Shown here one piece after another: positions 25,828-33,149 of a stretch of 64,000 bases of DNA. Source of the stretch: GCA-020352575 sp964600365 (lineage in GTDB: Bacteria; Actinomycetota; Acidimicrobiia; Spongiisociales; JAENVV01); the NCBI GenBank assembly GCA_964600365.1, contig CAZRJG010000005.1:1-64000 (forward strand), read 5' to 3'. Each line of letters begins with the position of its first letter. Within the stretch, counting starts at the first letter, position 1. The notes under the pieces are model-generated. The model made no database searches and was not told the DNA's origin. It saw only the letters and a list, made by a program, of their open reading frames with translations. Made by a program: the position numbers and the translations under genes.

Positions 25828-25857
25828 ATGCGGCGCCACCTCCTGCTGATCCCGTGA
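25828..25857 (+). CDS. Nine-residue mini-ORF coupled to antiporter gene
   Basis: ATG followed by eight codons (product MRRHLLLIP) and TGA, with the TGA overlapping the GTG start of the antiporter in a GTGA junction. It carries its own leaderless-type -10. It may recruit ribosomes for the antiporter start, which lacks a Shine-Dalgarno sequence. Chance occurrence is possible. Confidence 0.4.
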   Translation: MRRHLLLIP

Positions 25858-26783
25858 CGCTCGGCATCCTCCTCATGGTGGGCGGGTTTGTCCTGCTCGC
25901 ATTCTCCGCGGACCGATTCGTCCTCGCCGCAGCGCGCCTCGCCAAGCTCTGGGGGATGTCCACCCTCCTCATCGGGGCGATCGTGGTGGGCATGGGCACG
26001 TCACTCCCCGAGCTCCTCGTGAGCGTGTCGGGGGGCCTCGACTCGTTCGACCTCGGCATCGGCAATATCACGGGGTCGAACGTGGCGAATCTCAGCCTCG
26101 TGCTCGGTACCGCGGTGATCATCAGCCCGATCTTCGGATCCCGCAAGATCCTCAAGGACGAGGGCTCCGTGACGCTCGTCTCCATGGGGATCTTCACCAT
26201 CGTCCTCCGCGACGGCAGCCTCGACCGGTTCGACGGCATCGTGCTCCTCATCACCATGGCCTGGGCGATGTGGCAGCTCCTCCACCTCGAATCATCGAAA
26301 CCCGAGGTCGAGCTCCTCGAGCATGCGGCGGAGGAGGTTGACAGCGATGTCTCCGCGCCGAAGGAGCTCGCGTTCGCCGGCGTCACGCTCGTGGCGATGC
26401 TGTTCGGCGCCAACTTCCTCACCGACGGCGCGCTCATCGTCGCTGCCGAGGCAGGCCTCTCGGAAGGATTCGTCGGACGCACGCTGGTCGCCGTCGGGAC
26501 CAGCCTCCCCGAACTCGCAGCGTCGGTCGCCGCGGCACGCCAGCGCGAACACGAACTCATCCTCGGCAACCTGCTCGGCTCAAACATCTTCAACTCGGCG
26601 CTCGTCGCCGGGACCCTCGCCCTGGTCTCACCCGGGGTGCTCACCGAGCCCGTCGGTCCGGCACTCGGGTTCATGATGGGAACGGTGATCCTCGCCGGGA
26701 TCTTCGCCGTGTCGAGGTCGATCAGCCGTCTCGAAGGGCTCGGGCTCCTCGTTGCCTACGGCGCCTTCGTCTGGCTCGCCTAG
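25854..26783 (+). CDS. Calcium/sodium antiporter (CaCA family, YrbG-like)
   Basis: 309 aa with about ten membrane helices in two inverted halves. Each half carries the alpha repeat: VVGMGTSLPELLVSVSGG with GNITGSNVANLSLVLG, and LVAVGTSLPELAASVAAA with GNLLGSNIFNSALVAG. A charged cytoplasmic loop near residues 145-175 separates the halves. It exchanges Ca2+ or K+ for Na+/H+ at the inner membrane; the ion is inferred from the family. The GTG start overlaps the mini-ORF stop. The stop abuts the convergent aroF stop with no spacer. Confidence 0.92.
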   Translation: MTLGILLMVGGFVLLAFSADRFVLAAARLAKLWGMSTLLIGAIVVGMGTSLPELLVSVSGGLDSFDLGIGNITGSNVANLSLVLGTAVIISPIFGSRKILKDEGSVTLVSMGIFTIVLRDGSLDRFDGIVLLITMAWAMWQLLHLESSKPEVELLEHAAEEVDSDVSAPKELAFAGVTLVAMLFGANFLTDGALIVAAEAGLSEGFVGRTLVAVGTSLPELAASVAAARQREHELILGNLLGSNIFNSALVAGTLALVSPGVLTEPVGPALGFMMGTVILAGIFAVSRSISRLEGLGLLVAYGAFVWLA

Positions 26784-27836
26784 TCACTCCTCGGCGCGCC
26801 CGGCCCGGTCGAGCTCCTGGGCCTTGCGGGAGTCGGCGAGGACCATCTCGAAGAGCATCGACACGTAGGCCTCGTCGAGTCCTTGGAGCCGCGCCTCCTC
26901 CTTGATGATCGCAAGAAGCTCTTCCTCGCGGTTGGGGATGAGCACCGGCATGCCCCGCTCGGCCTTCACGCGGCCGATCTTCGTGGTCACCCGGCGCCGC
27001 CGGGCGAGGAGTCGAACGATGTCGCGGTCGATGAGATCCACCGCATCCCGGAGTCGGTTGATGCCGAGGCGATCCATGAGGACGCCGAACTCCGTCGGGG
27101 TGAGCTGTCCGACCGCGTTGACGGGCGCATCTGCGGGCGAGTCATGCACCTCGATCACCACACCACTGGCACCGACGCCCTGCGCCGCGAGGGCGAGGGG
27201 GGCGACCGACGCGGCGTCGTTCACCGCGTGGCTCGGAAACACGATCACCGGGAGGTGGCTCGTCTCCTGGATCGAAGGAACGGCAGAGATGTCGAGCGTG
27301 TCGGTCTTCTCGAACGCCCTGATCCCACGCTCACAGAGCACGACGTTCTCGTTCCCCCCAGCGAGGACGTACTCGGCAGCCCAGAGCCACTCATCGAGCG
27401 TTGCGGACTGGCCACGCTTGAGCAGCACGGGCTTCTGGGTCTCCCCCACCGCCTTGAGCAACTCGAAGTTCTGCATGTTGCCCGAGCCGATCTCGAGCAT
27501 GTCGACGTGGGCAGCTACCTGTTCGGCGTCCCTCGGCTCGGCGATCTGGGTCACCGTCGGAAGGCCCACCTCAGCCCCGGCCTCCGCGAGCATCCGCACA
27601 CCGTCGAGCCCAAGCGGCCTAAAGCCGGCTGTCTCCCCGATCACGGTGACGGTGTTGCCCCGCACCATCCGCGCACCCGCCTGCTGGACATGCTTTGCGA
27701 TCGTGTGGATCTGCTCCTCGGACTCGATCACACACGGCCCGGCGATCACCGGGAACGGATCAACACCAAAGCGCACGTCACCTGCGGTGACGACGGTGTC
27801 GACGGAATGGGCTTCTCGGTGGGTCTTGCGTTCCAT
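26784..27836 (-). CDS. aroF: DAHP synthase (type I-beta) with C-terminal chorismate mutase
   Basis: 350 aa bifunctional enzyme at the entry and a branch point of aromatic amino-acid synthesis. Residues ~20-265 form the KDO8P-synthase-like DAHPS barrel (VIAGPCVIES, GNTVTVIGETAGFRPLG, IGSGNMQNFELLK, KRGQSATLDEW, VFPSHAVND). Residues ~265-350 form an AroQ-type chorismate mutase (INRLRDAVDLIDRDIVRLLARR), here at the C-terminus; the order suggests mutase-mediated feedback on DAHPS. An AGGAA Shine-Dalgarno precedes the ATG. Expression is predicted to be controlled by the aromatic leader-peptide attenuator just upstream. Confidence 0.94.
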   Translation of the reverse strand: MERKTHREAHSVDTVVTAGDVRFGVDPFPVIAGPCVIESEEQIHTIAKHVQQAGARMVRGNTVTVIGETAGFRPLGLDGVRMLAEAGAEVGLPTVTQIAEPRDAEQVAAHVDMLEIGSGNMQNFELLKAVGETQKPVLLKRGQSATLDEWLWAAEYVLAGGNENVVLCERGIRAFEKTDTLDISAVPSIQETSHLPVIVFPSHAVNDAASVAPLALAAQGVGASGVVIEVHDSPADAPVNAVGQLTPTEFGVLMDRLGINRLRDAVDLIDRDIVRLLARRRRVTTKIGRVKAERGMPVLIPNREEELLAIIKEEARLQGLDEAYVSMLFEMVLADSRKAQELDRAGRAEE

Positions 27837-27864
27837 GTCGTGTTCCTGTGGGTCGGGGCCCCGG

Positions 27865-27896
27865 GCAACAAGAAACCCGGAGCGCGGGCTCCGGGT
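27865..27896 (-). terminator. Attenuator terminator of aroF leader
   Basis: On the minus strand ACCCGGAG (27896-27889) pairs with CTCCGGGT (27882-27875) around a 6-nt loop, followed directly by the U-rich tract TTTCTTGTTG (27874-27865). It is an intrinsic terminator placed between the leader peptide stop and the aroF start, so it can only serve as an attenuator. Confidence 0.85.
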
Positions 27897-27918
27897 CGGG
27901 TCTCGTTCGGCAGCGGTG

Positions 27919-27990
27919 CTAGCGGCTCGCGAGATCGGCCCGGACGTCCGTCCAGGTAAACCCGAAATACGCGAAGAAGCGGTGCTGCAT
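27919..27990 (-). CDS. Aromatic leader peptide (attenuation of aroF)
   Basis: A 23-residue ORF, MQHRFFAYFGFTW followed by ten more residues and TAG. Residues 5-13 include four Phe (5, 6, 9, 11), one Tyr (8) and one Trp (13), a density expected for a control peptide sensing charged aromatic tRNAs. Segment 1 (27956-27950, CCTGGAC) pairs with segment 2 (27945-27939, GTCCGGG); segment 2 can instead pair its TCCGGG with the CCCGGA of the terminator 5' arm. Stalling at the Phe/Tyr codons should mask segment 1 and favour antitermination. Start chosen from the TAACGT element 8 nt upstream. Confidence 0.85.
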   Translation of the reverse strand: MQHRFFAYFGFTWTDVRADLASR

Positions 27991-27998
27991 CGCGGGGC

Positions 27999-28027
27999 AC
28001 GTTAGGCCCCAGCCCCGGAGGGAGCAA
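27999..28027 (-). promoter_or_regulatory. Promoter of aroF leader transcript
   Basis: On the minus strand, -35 TTGCTC (28027-28022), a 17-bp spacer, and -10 TAACGT (28004-27999). The leader peptide ATG follows after 8 nt, so the transcript is predicted to be leaderless and translated from its first nucleotides. The promoter lies between the lgt stop codon and the leader. Confidence 0.65.
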
Positions 28028-28032
28028 GGCCG

Positions 28033-28953
28033 TCACCCGGACCGGGGAGCCTCCCGGGGCTGCTGGTACACACGATCGGCCTCCTCGCCCACGACCGGGG
28101 TGGTACGACCGAACACGACGATGAGCGCGACACCGAGGAGCGCGCCGGCGAGGGCACTCCACTGGCTCCAGGTGAGCGCGCCGAGCGTCCGGTCGGCCGC
28201 GAGGGCGCCCAACTCCGTCTCCGGCACCAGGCGGGTGAAGTCGATGAGGAACCGCTGGATCCCGTACCAGACGACCCAGAAGCCGAGGAGCTGTCCGTAG
28301 TGACGGGTGCGCCACACGCGTATCAACAGGAAGAGCACAGCGAGGAGGAGCACGGCACCGAGCTGGTCGTAGAGCGCACTGAAGTGATACGAAGCACAGA
28401 TCTCCCCCACCGGGGTGTCCGATGCCTCGCAGGCGGCCTGCAACACCCCGTGCTGCGGTGCCAGCGTGTAGCCCTTCTTCAGCCCGAAGGCGAGCAGCGA
28501 GTCGGACTCCGCGCCGAGGTGCTCCACGATGGCCAGGTCGCCGATCCTGCCGACGATCGTACCGACTGCGAGCCCGAACGTCGACCAGTCCCCGAAGGGA
28601 AGAAACGAGAGGCCGAACATCCGAGTGCGGAGCCACCCACCGATGATCCCGCCGGCGAACCCCCCCATGATCGAGAAGTTGCCCTGGATCGGGTTGAGCG
28701 CCTCGAGGAGCGGCGTGCCGCCCGCGATGGAGGCGGGAGCGGTGAGGTAGCGGGCGCCGAGCATCGCCCCAATGAGGCCCCACGTGAGGATCGACTGGTA
28801 CTTCTCGGTGTCGTATCCCCGTTGCCGGAGGAGCCGGGTCGCCACCATCGCCCCGGCCAAGAAGCCGAGCGCGGCGAAGAGGCCATGGAGGGAGAACCGG
28901 AGCGGCCCGATCTCCCAGATGGGGATCGGCGGGTAGGAGATGACGGCGAGCAC
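28033..28953 (-). CDS. lgt: Prolipoprotein diacylglyceryl transferase
   Basis: A 306-aa inner-membrane enzyme that attaches diacylglycerol to lipobox cysteines. About seven membrane helices; family motifs include the N-terminal helix with LRFSLHGLFAALGF (His), MGGFAGGIIGGWLRTR near residue 100, VGTIVGRIGDLAIVEHLG with the essential Arg, and YHFSALYDQLGA. It is needed for the lipoproteins in this window (DUF3179 protein, CtaC, the Thr-rich lipoprotein). The GTG at 28953 is supported by TATCCT 7 nt upstream. Confidence 0.93.
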   Translation of the reverse strand: MLAVISYPPIPIWEIGPLRFSLHGLFAALGFLAGAMVATRLLRQRGYDTEKYQSILTWGLIGAMLGARYLTAPASIAGGTPLLEALNPIQGNFSIMGGFAGGIIGGWLRTRMFGLSFLPFGDWSTFGLAVGTIVGRIGDLAIVEHLGAESDSLLAFGLKKGYTLAPQHGVLQAACEASDTPVGEICASYHFSALYDQLGAVLLLAVLFLLIRVWRTRHYGQLLGFWVVWYGIQRFLIDFTRLVPETELGALAADRTLGALTWSQWSALAGALLGVALIVVFGRTTPVVGEEADRVYQQPREAPRSG

Positions 28954-28960
28954 GGAGGGC

Positions 28961-28966
28961 AGGATA
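28961..28966 (-). promoter_or_regulatory. -10 element (TATCCT) of lgt
   Basis: TATCCT on the minus strand, 7 nt before the lgt GTG; leaderless spacing. Confidence 0.5.
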
Positions 28967-29089
28967 GGGACGAATGGAGGATGGGGAACGGTGCAGGTCC
29001 CCCCTCAGTGGGGACGGGACCCGTGAGCGCAGCGAACGGGAGGGGGTGACAGACGTTCCTCCCCCCGCCCCTTTCGGGCCGTGGGGCCC

Positions 29090-29109
29090 ATCCCCCCATC
29101 CGGGGGGAT
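29090..29109. repeat. Perfect 8-bp hairpin in lgt-hydrolase intergenic region
   Basis: ATCCCCCC and GGGGGGAT with a 4-nt loop, within the 241-bp divergent region 28954-29194. No T tract follows on either strand, so it is not an obvious terminator. The region otherwise shows G/C-rich homopolymer runs and no credible small gene. Confidence 0.5.
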
Positions 29110-29181
29110 CTGCATCGGGGAAGGTCGGCACTGTTGCGCAATCCGACACCTCGAGCAGGACACAGGCCTCGCCCACCCCTC

Positions 29182-29187
29182 TACGCT
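29182..29187 (+). promoter_or_regulatory. -10 element (TACGCT) of hydrolase-DUF1684 gene
   Basis: TACGCT ends 7 nt before the ATG at 29195; identifies that ATG as the start. Confidence 0.5.
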
Positions 29188-29194
29188 CTCCGAC

Positions 29195-30598
29195 ATGGGG
29201 CGAAGAGGCCTGATCGGGGCACTCGTGGTGCCCGCTGCGGTCGCAGCAGGAGTGGTCGTGGGTCTCCCGCGCCTCCTCCAGAAGAAGTTCGCCCCACCCA
29301 AGCGTGAGCAGCCCCATCGCCCGGAGGACCTCGGGTTGGACGCCGAGGAGTTCTTCCTCACCGCGATCGACGGCTCGCGCCTGCGTGCCTGGTACGTCGG
29401 CCGGAGCCGCCCGTCCCCCGTCCTCATCGTCCTCCACGGCTGGGGGAGCAACTCGAGCCTCATGCTCCCGGTGGCGCCGGTGTTCCACGACGCCGGGTAC
29501 GGCCTGCTGTTCGTGGACGCCCGTTCGCACGGAGGGTCCGACGAGGTCGACCACATGTCCATGCCGCGCTTCGCCCAGGACCTCGACGTTGCGATCGACT
29601 GGGTGCGCGAACGTCCCGACGTCACGGGGGTCGCCGTGCTGGGGCACAGCATCGGCGCCGGGGCCGCCATCCTCTCCACCTCCCGGCGGGATGACGTCGA
29701 CGCCGCGATCGCTGTCGGTGCGTTCTCCCACCCGTGGGAACTCATCCAGCGGGTACCCCAGATCAACGCCCTCCCCGGCGCGGCCCAGTGGGCAATCCTC
29801 CGGACGATCGAACGGAACGGTGGGTTCCGCATGGATGACGTGGCACCCCGGACCCGCGTGGGGATGGTCCGTTGCCCCCTCATACTGGTGCACGGTGGCA
29901 ATGACGAGGTGATCTCCCACGAGGACTTCGACGAGCTCTCCCGCCTCTCACCCGTCGGATCCGAGTCGCTGCTCGTGCCCGGGGCGGTCCACGACCGACT
30001 CGACGAGTACGTGCCCGAACTCCCCCACGTGCTGGGCTTCCTCGCCAAGCACCTCCACCGTCCGCGGAATGGCGAGCCAGCGGCCGACGTTGCCAACGAC
30101 ATGCCCGACTACGCAGCCCTGCGCGCCGAGAAGGACGAGTTCTTCGCGCACGACGACATGTCACCCTTCGAGGACGGCGAGTTCGAAGGCCTGAAGTGGT
30201 TCGACCCCGATCCGGACCTCGTCTTCACCGTGAACCCCGAACCGTCCGACGGCGAGGAGGTCACCATGGGCACCTCGTCGGGATCGGAGCAGGTCTACGC
30301 GAGCGCTCTCATCGCCCGTTTCACAGTGGTCGGCGAAGAGGTCGCCCTCACCTTGTTCTCGGTGCCCGGCTACGACCACTGGTTCCTCCCGTTCCGGGAC
30401 CGGACCAGCGGCAAGGAGACGTACGGCGCGGGCCGCTATCTCGACGTGCCGCCGAACGACGACGGGACCATCACGATCGACTTCAACCTCGCCTACAACC
30501 CGACCTGCGCATACGCCGACGACTGGACGTGCCCCCTTCCCCCACCGGGCAACTGGCTCCCCGTACCGATCGAGGCCGGGGAGAAGACGTACAGGTAG
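29195..30598 (+). CDS. Alpha/beta hydrolase-DUF1684 fusion protein
   Basis: 467 aa. The N-terminus has a hydrophobic helix (GALVVPAAVAAGVVVGLP), likely a membrane anchor. Residues ~50-290 are an alpha/beta hydrolase: VLIVLHGWGSNSSL (oxyanion), GHSIGAG (nucleophile Ser), and late GNDEV and GAVHDR carrying the Asp and His. Residues ~310-467 match DUF1684, with FRDRTSGKETYGAGRYLD, FNLAYNPTCAYADDWTCPLPP and AGEKTY. DUF1684 usually occurs as a separate protein, so the fusion suggests the two domains act on the same substrate. Function unknown. Confidence 0.85.
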   Translation: MGRRGLIGALVVPAAVAAGVVVGLPRLLQKKFAPPKREQPHRPEDLGLDAEEFFLTAIDGSRLRAWYVGRSRPSPVLIVLHGWGSNSSLMLPVAPVFHDAGYGLLFVDARSHGGSDEVDHMSMPRFAQDLDVAIDWVRERPDVTGVAVLGHSIGAGAAILSTSRRDDVDAAIAVGAFSHPWELIQRVPQINALPGAAQWAILRTIERNGGFRMDDVAPRTRVGMVRCPLILVHGGNDEVISHEDFDELSRLSPVGSESLLVPGAVHDRLDEYVPELPHVLGFLAKHLHRPRNGEPAADVANDMPDYAALRAEKDEFFAHDDMSPFEDGEFEGLKWFDPDPDLVFTVNPEPSDGEEVTMGTSSGSEQVYASALIARFTVVGEEVALTLFSVPGYDHWFLPFRDRTSGKETYGAGRYLDVPPNDDGTITIDFNLAYNPTCAYADDWTCPLPPPGNWLPVPIEAGEKTYR

Positions 30599-30679
30599 GG
30601 CCGTATTCGGCACTGCGGCCATTGGGTACCTGCAGCGGTTCTCCCGGGCCTGGAAGGTCTCCTCGATGGAGGACGCCGA

Positions 30680-31321
30680 CTAGCGGGTGAAGAGCGCCTC
30701 AGCGCCGAGGGGCCGGAACCCCGAGTTGTAGAACGCCCGGAGTGAGGCAGCGTTGCCCGAGGCGACCTGGGCGAACACCGGGACTCCCCTGGGCGTCACG
30801 TCGAGCGCCGCCTGGACGAGTCTCCGGCCCGTCGAGGCCTTCCGTTGTGACGCAGGCACCTCGACCGCGATCTCCCGGCGATCGGCCACGCCCTTGCCCA
30901 TGACGAGCACCGAAGAGCTCACGGGATCGCCATAGAGCTCGATGTCCGTCCGGTACCGAGACGCTCGGATCACCCGAGCGTGGTCGTAGAGGTCATCGCG
31001 TGGTTCCACTGCATCGCTCCCCACCCCGCGTCCCTTGGCGTAGAGGACGATGTCCACCGACGTCGGTCGGGCATCGAGTTGCTCACGCATCCAGTTGAGG
31101 AACGCGGGCCGCAGCGGCCCCTTCAGGTCCTCCGGGTCGAGTTGGGTGCGCACCGCGCCTTCCTCGAGGGAGGTGGCGATCACGTTGTGGTTCGTGAAGG
31201 CCATCACCACCTCGGCCACGCCCGGGGGAGGCCCGACGACTTCGATGCCGTCGTCCCGCGGCGGGAAGATGTCGCGGCTCAGGCGATCGAACAACTCGGT
31301 GAGTCGGTGCATGGGCTCCAT
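30680..31321 (-). CDS. Hypothetical protein with GNAT-like C-terminus
   Basis: 213 aa. The C-terminal ~100 residues resemble a GCN5-related N-acetyltransferase: an AVEVPASQRKASTGRRLVQAAL segment in the position of the acetyl-CoA pyrophosphate loop, and FAQVASGNAASLRAFYNSGFRPLG with the late Asn and Tyr typical of GNATs. The N-terminal half is not recognised. It follows the Thr-rich lipoprotein gene by 4 nt, so they are probably cotranscribed. Substrate unknown. Confidence 0.65.
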   Translation of the reverse strand: MEPMHRLTELFDRLSRDIFPPRDDGIEVVGPPPGVAEVVMAFTNHNVIATSLEEGAVRTQLDPEDLKGPLRPAFLNWMREQLDARPTSVDIVLYAKGRGVGSDAVEPRDDLYDHARVIRASRYRTDIELYGDPVSSSVLVMGKGVADRREIAVEVPASQRKASTGRRLVQAALDVTPRGVPVFAQVASGNAASLRAFYNSGFRPLGAEALFTR

Positions 31322-31325
31322 GGTC

Positions 31326-32273
31326 CTACGGGGTCGGCAGCTCGGGCATCAGCTGTGAGAGGTCGGTGACGTCGGCGGGGTCCGGGGCCTCCACTGTCAC
31401 CGGGATGCCCAGGGAGGTGAAGTCGATGACGATGAGTGCCGACTGGCCATCGCCGAGGGTCTGCACATCGATCGCGTACCGGCGCAGATTGCCGTCGGCG
31501 TCGATCCACACCTCGATGGGCTGGAGCCCCTCGGGCACCGGACCGTCGGTCGGGCCCGCGATGGACGCCACCTCCACCATGATCCGATAGCGGGTGGTGA
31601 CCACGCCGCGCACCATCTCCAACCCGATCTCGGTCGCATCGGCGAGCCCGCCGTCGAGGCCCACCACCACGTTCGCGACATTCGCGAAGTCAGCGAACGG
31701 CACGACGCCCGACGTCGCGTCGGAGTCCTCCTCGGGTACCGAGACCCACTCGGTCTCCGCCCCGAACATGAGGGAGAACAGGGCGAAGCGGAGGTAGGAG
31801 ACGCCGTCGACGACCCGCGCCTCGAACGTGGTGAACGCCTCGGCCATGCCGGGCGGGAGCTCCGCGTCGACGCCTCCCTGGAGCTCCGAGAAGTCGATCG
31901 CCGAGTAGGAGTCGCCGGAGGTGGCGTCGTACGCACCCCGGTACGCGATCTCCACGGTCTTGATGGTCCCCGAGCCGTCGACGTCGCCGGTGACCTCGAA
32001 GGTCCCCTCCGCTTCCCACGACTGCTCGGCGGCGCCGGCGAGGGCATCTGCGATCTCGCCCTCGAAGCCGACTGCGCCATCGGGGACCGTCCCCATGGTC
32101 GAAGTGGTCGTGGTCTCCGGGACCGTCGTCGTGGGTGGTGACGTCGTGGTGGTGGTTGCCTCGGAGGCGGGCGGAGACGTCGAGGTGGGAGCCGGGTCAG
32201 TCGAGCTGTCGGAGCAGGCAAGGAGTCCCAACGCCGCAAGGCCGATCAGCGCACCGGCTACGTGTGCACGCAC
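31326..32273 (-). CDS. Thr-rich lipoprotein, LppX/LprG-like
   Basis: A 315-aa exported lipoprotein. The signal ends in the lipobox LLAC; a ~45-residue Thr/Pro/Ser-rich linker follows. The mature part has the length and alternating beta pattern of the LolA/LppX-LprG fold that binds lipids in Actinomycetota, including a YRGAYDATSGD...IDFSELQGG-type region, but sequence identity is only suggestive. The GTG at 32273 is chosen for the GAGGAG Shine-Dalgarno just upstream; earlier in-frame sequence has no signal peptide. The next gene starts 4 nt after its stop. Confidence 0.7.
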   Translation of the reverse strand: MRAHVAGALIGLAALGLLACSDSSTDPAPTSTSPPASEATTTTTSPPTTTVPETTTTSTMGTVPDGAVGFEGEIADALAGAAEQSWEAEGTFEVTGDVDGSGTIKTVEIAYRGAYDATSGDSYSAIDFSELQGGVDAELPPGMAEAFTTFEARVVDGVSYLRFALFSLMFGAETEWVSVPEEDSDATSGVVPFADFANVANVVVGLDGGLADATEIGLEMVRGVVTTRYRIMVEVASIAGPTDGPVPEGLQPIEVWIDADGNLRRYAIDVQTLGDGQSALIVIDFTSLGIPVTVEAPDPADVTDLSQLMPELPTP

Positions 32274-32329
32274 GGACTCTCCTCTCGGGGCATCCGGCAA
32301 CGCTACCCCACGTCGCTCAAGGCCGCTCC

Positions 32330-33148
32330 TCAGAGGTCGACCGAGCGCCGTTTCGCCGGAGGTCGGCGACGGCCGCCCTCGGTCCACGTCTCGCGGAGGT
32401 CAGCGATGACGTCGGTCACCGAGTCCTCCCTGCGGGGCACACCCTCCGCGATGCCGTCGAGCGCTCGTTCCATCGCCCCCTCCACCTTCCCGGTCCAGGT
32501 GCGGGCGGTCACCACTGCCACCACCGTTGCGACGACGAGCATCGGGAGGAAGAAGTACACCCACGCCCAGGACTGGCCGACGACCAGCCAGAGCGAGATC
32601 GTCCCGGCCAGGCCGCCCACGGTGATCCCCCCGAAGGCAGCACCCGCACCGGCGCGCTGGTAGGTGCCGTTCGCACGCAGGGAGACGGCGACGCCGCCCG
32701 GAACCGGCTCCTGCACCACCTCGATCGGCCCGGTTCCCCGCAGGTCCTTGCCCCCCGGCGTGAGCCCGAGGCCCGCGCGGATGTTCGCCAGGGGACGGGA
32801 GTCCTTCTCCCAGACCTGCACCGGACCCTCCCGCCGGCGAACCCGCATGAGCTCGTTGCGCTGCAGCCATGCCATCACCTTGCGCGCCACCTCGTCGGGC
32901 GTCCCCTCGATGAGCCTCGTCGCAGAGATCTCACTCGGGAACACGCCACCCTTCGACGAGGCCCGCGAGGTCGAGATCTCCTCCGCCATCGCATGACGGA
33001 CCTCCTCGGGCGAGATGCCGAGCTCGCCGGCGATCCGCACGACATCCTCGACCGAGAACGAGTCCGACTGCTCGGACTGCTTCTCCACGGCGCGGGCGAT
33101 GATCCGCTCCGTCTGGGCCTTGTCGAACCGGGGACCCTGGTAGGTCAT
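32330..33148 (-). CDS. Hypothetical membrane protein (two TM segments)
   Basis: 272 aa, not recognised. The N-terminal ~55 residues are helical (FSVEDVVRIAGELGISPEEVRHAMAEE in part), a short helical domain seen in some actinobacterial membrane proteins. A central soluble stretch follows, then two hydrophobic segments near residues 175-230 (GGITVGGLAGTISLWLVVG and VYFFLPMLVVATVVAVV), and a basic C-terminal tail. Its ATG lies 1 nt beyond the penicillin-acylase stop, so the two are cotranscribed. Confidence 0.65.
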   Translation of the reverse strand: MTYQGPRFDKAQTERIIARAVEKQSEQSDSFSVEDVVRIAGELGISPEEVRHAMAEEISTSRASSKGGVFPSEISATRLIEGTPDEVARKVMAWLQRNELMRVRRREGPVQVWEKDSRPLANIRAGLGLTPGGKDLRGTGPIEVVQEPVPGGVAVSLRANGTYQRAGAGAAFGGITVGGLAGTISLWLVVGQSWAWVYFFLPMLVVATVVAVVTARTWTGKVEGAMERALDGIAEGVPRREDSVTDVIADLRETWTEGGRRRPPAKRRSVDL

Positions 33149-33149
33149 C

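Noticed and set aside
29090..29109. C6/G6 hairpin as an intrinsic terminator
   Set aside because: It lies in a divergent promoter region with no gene ending nearby and has no T tract.
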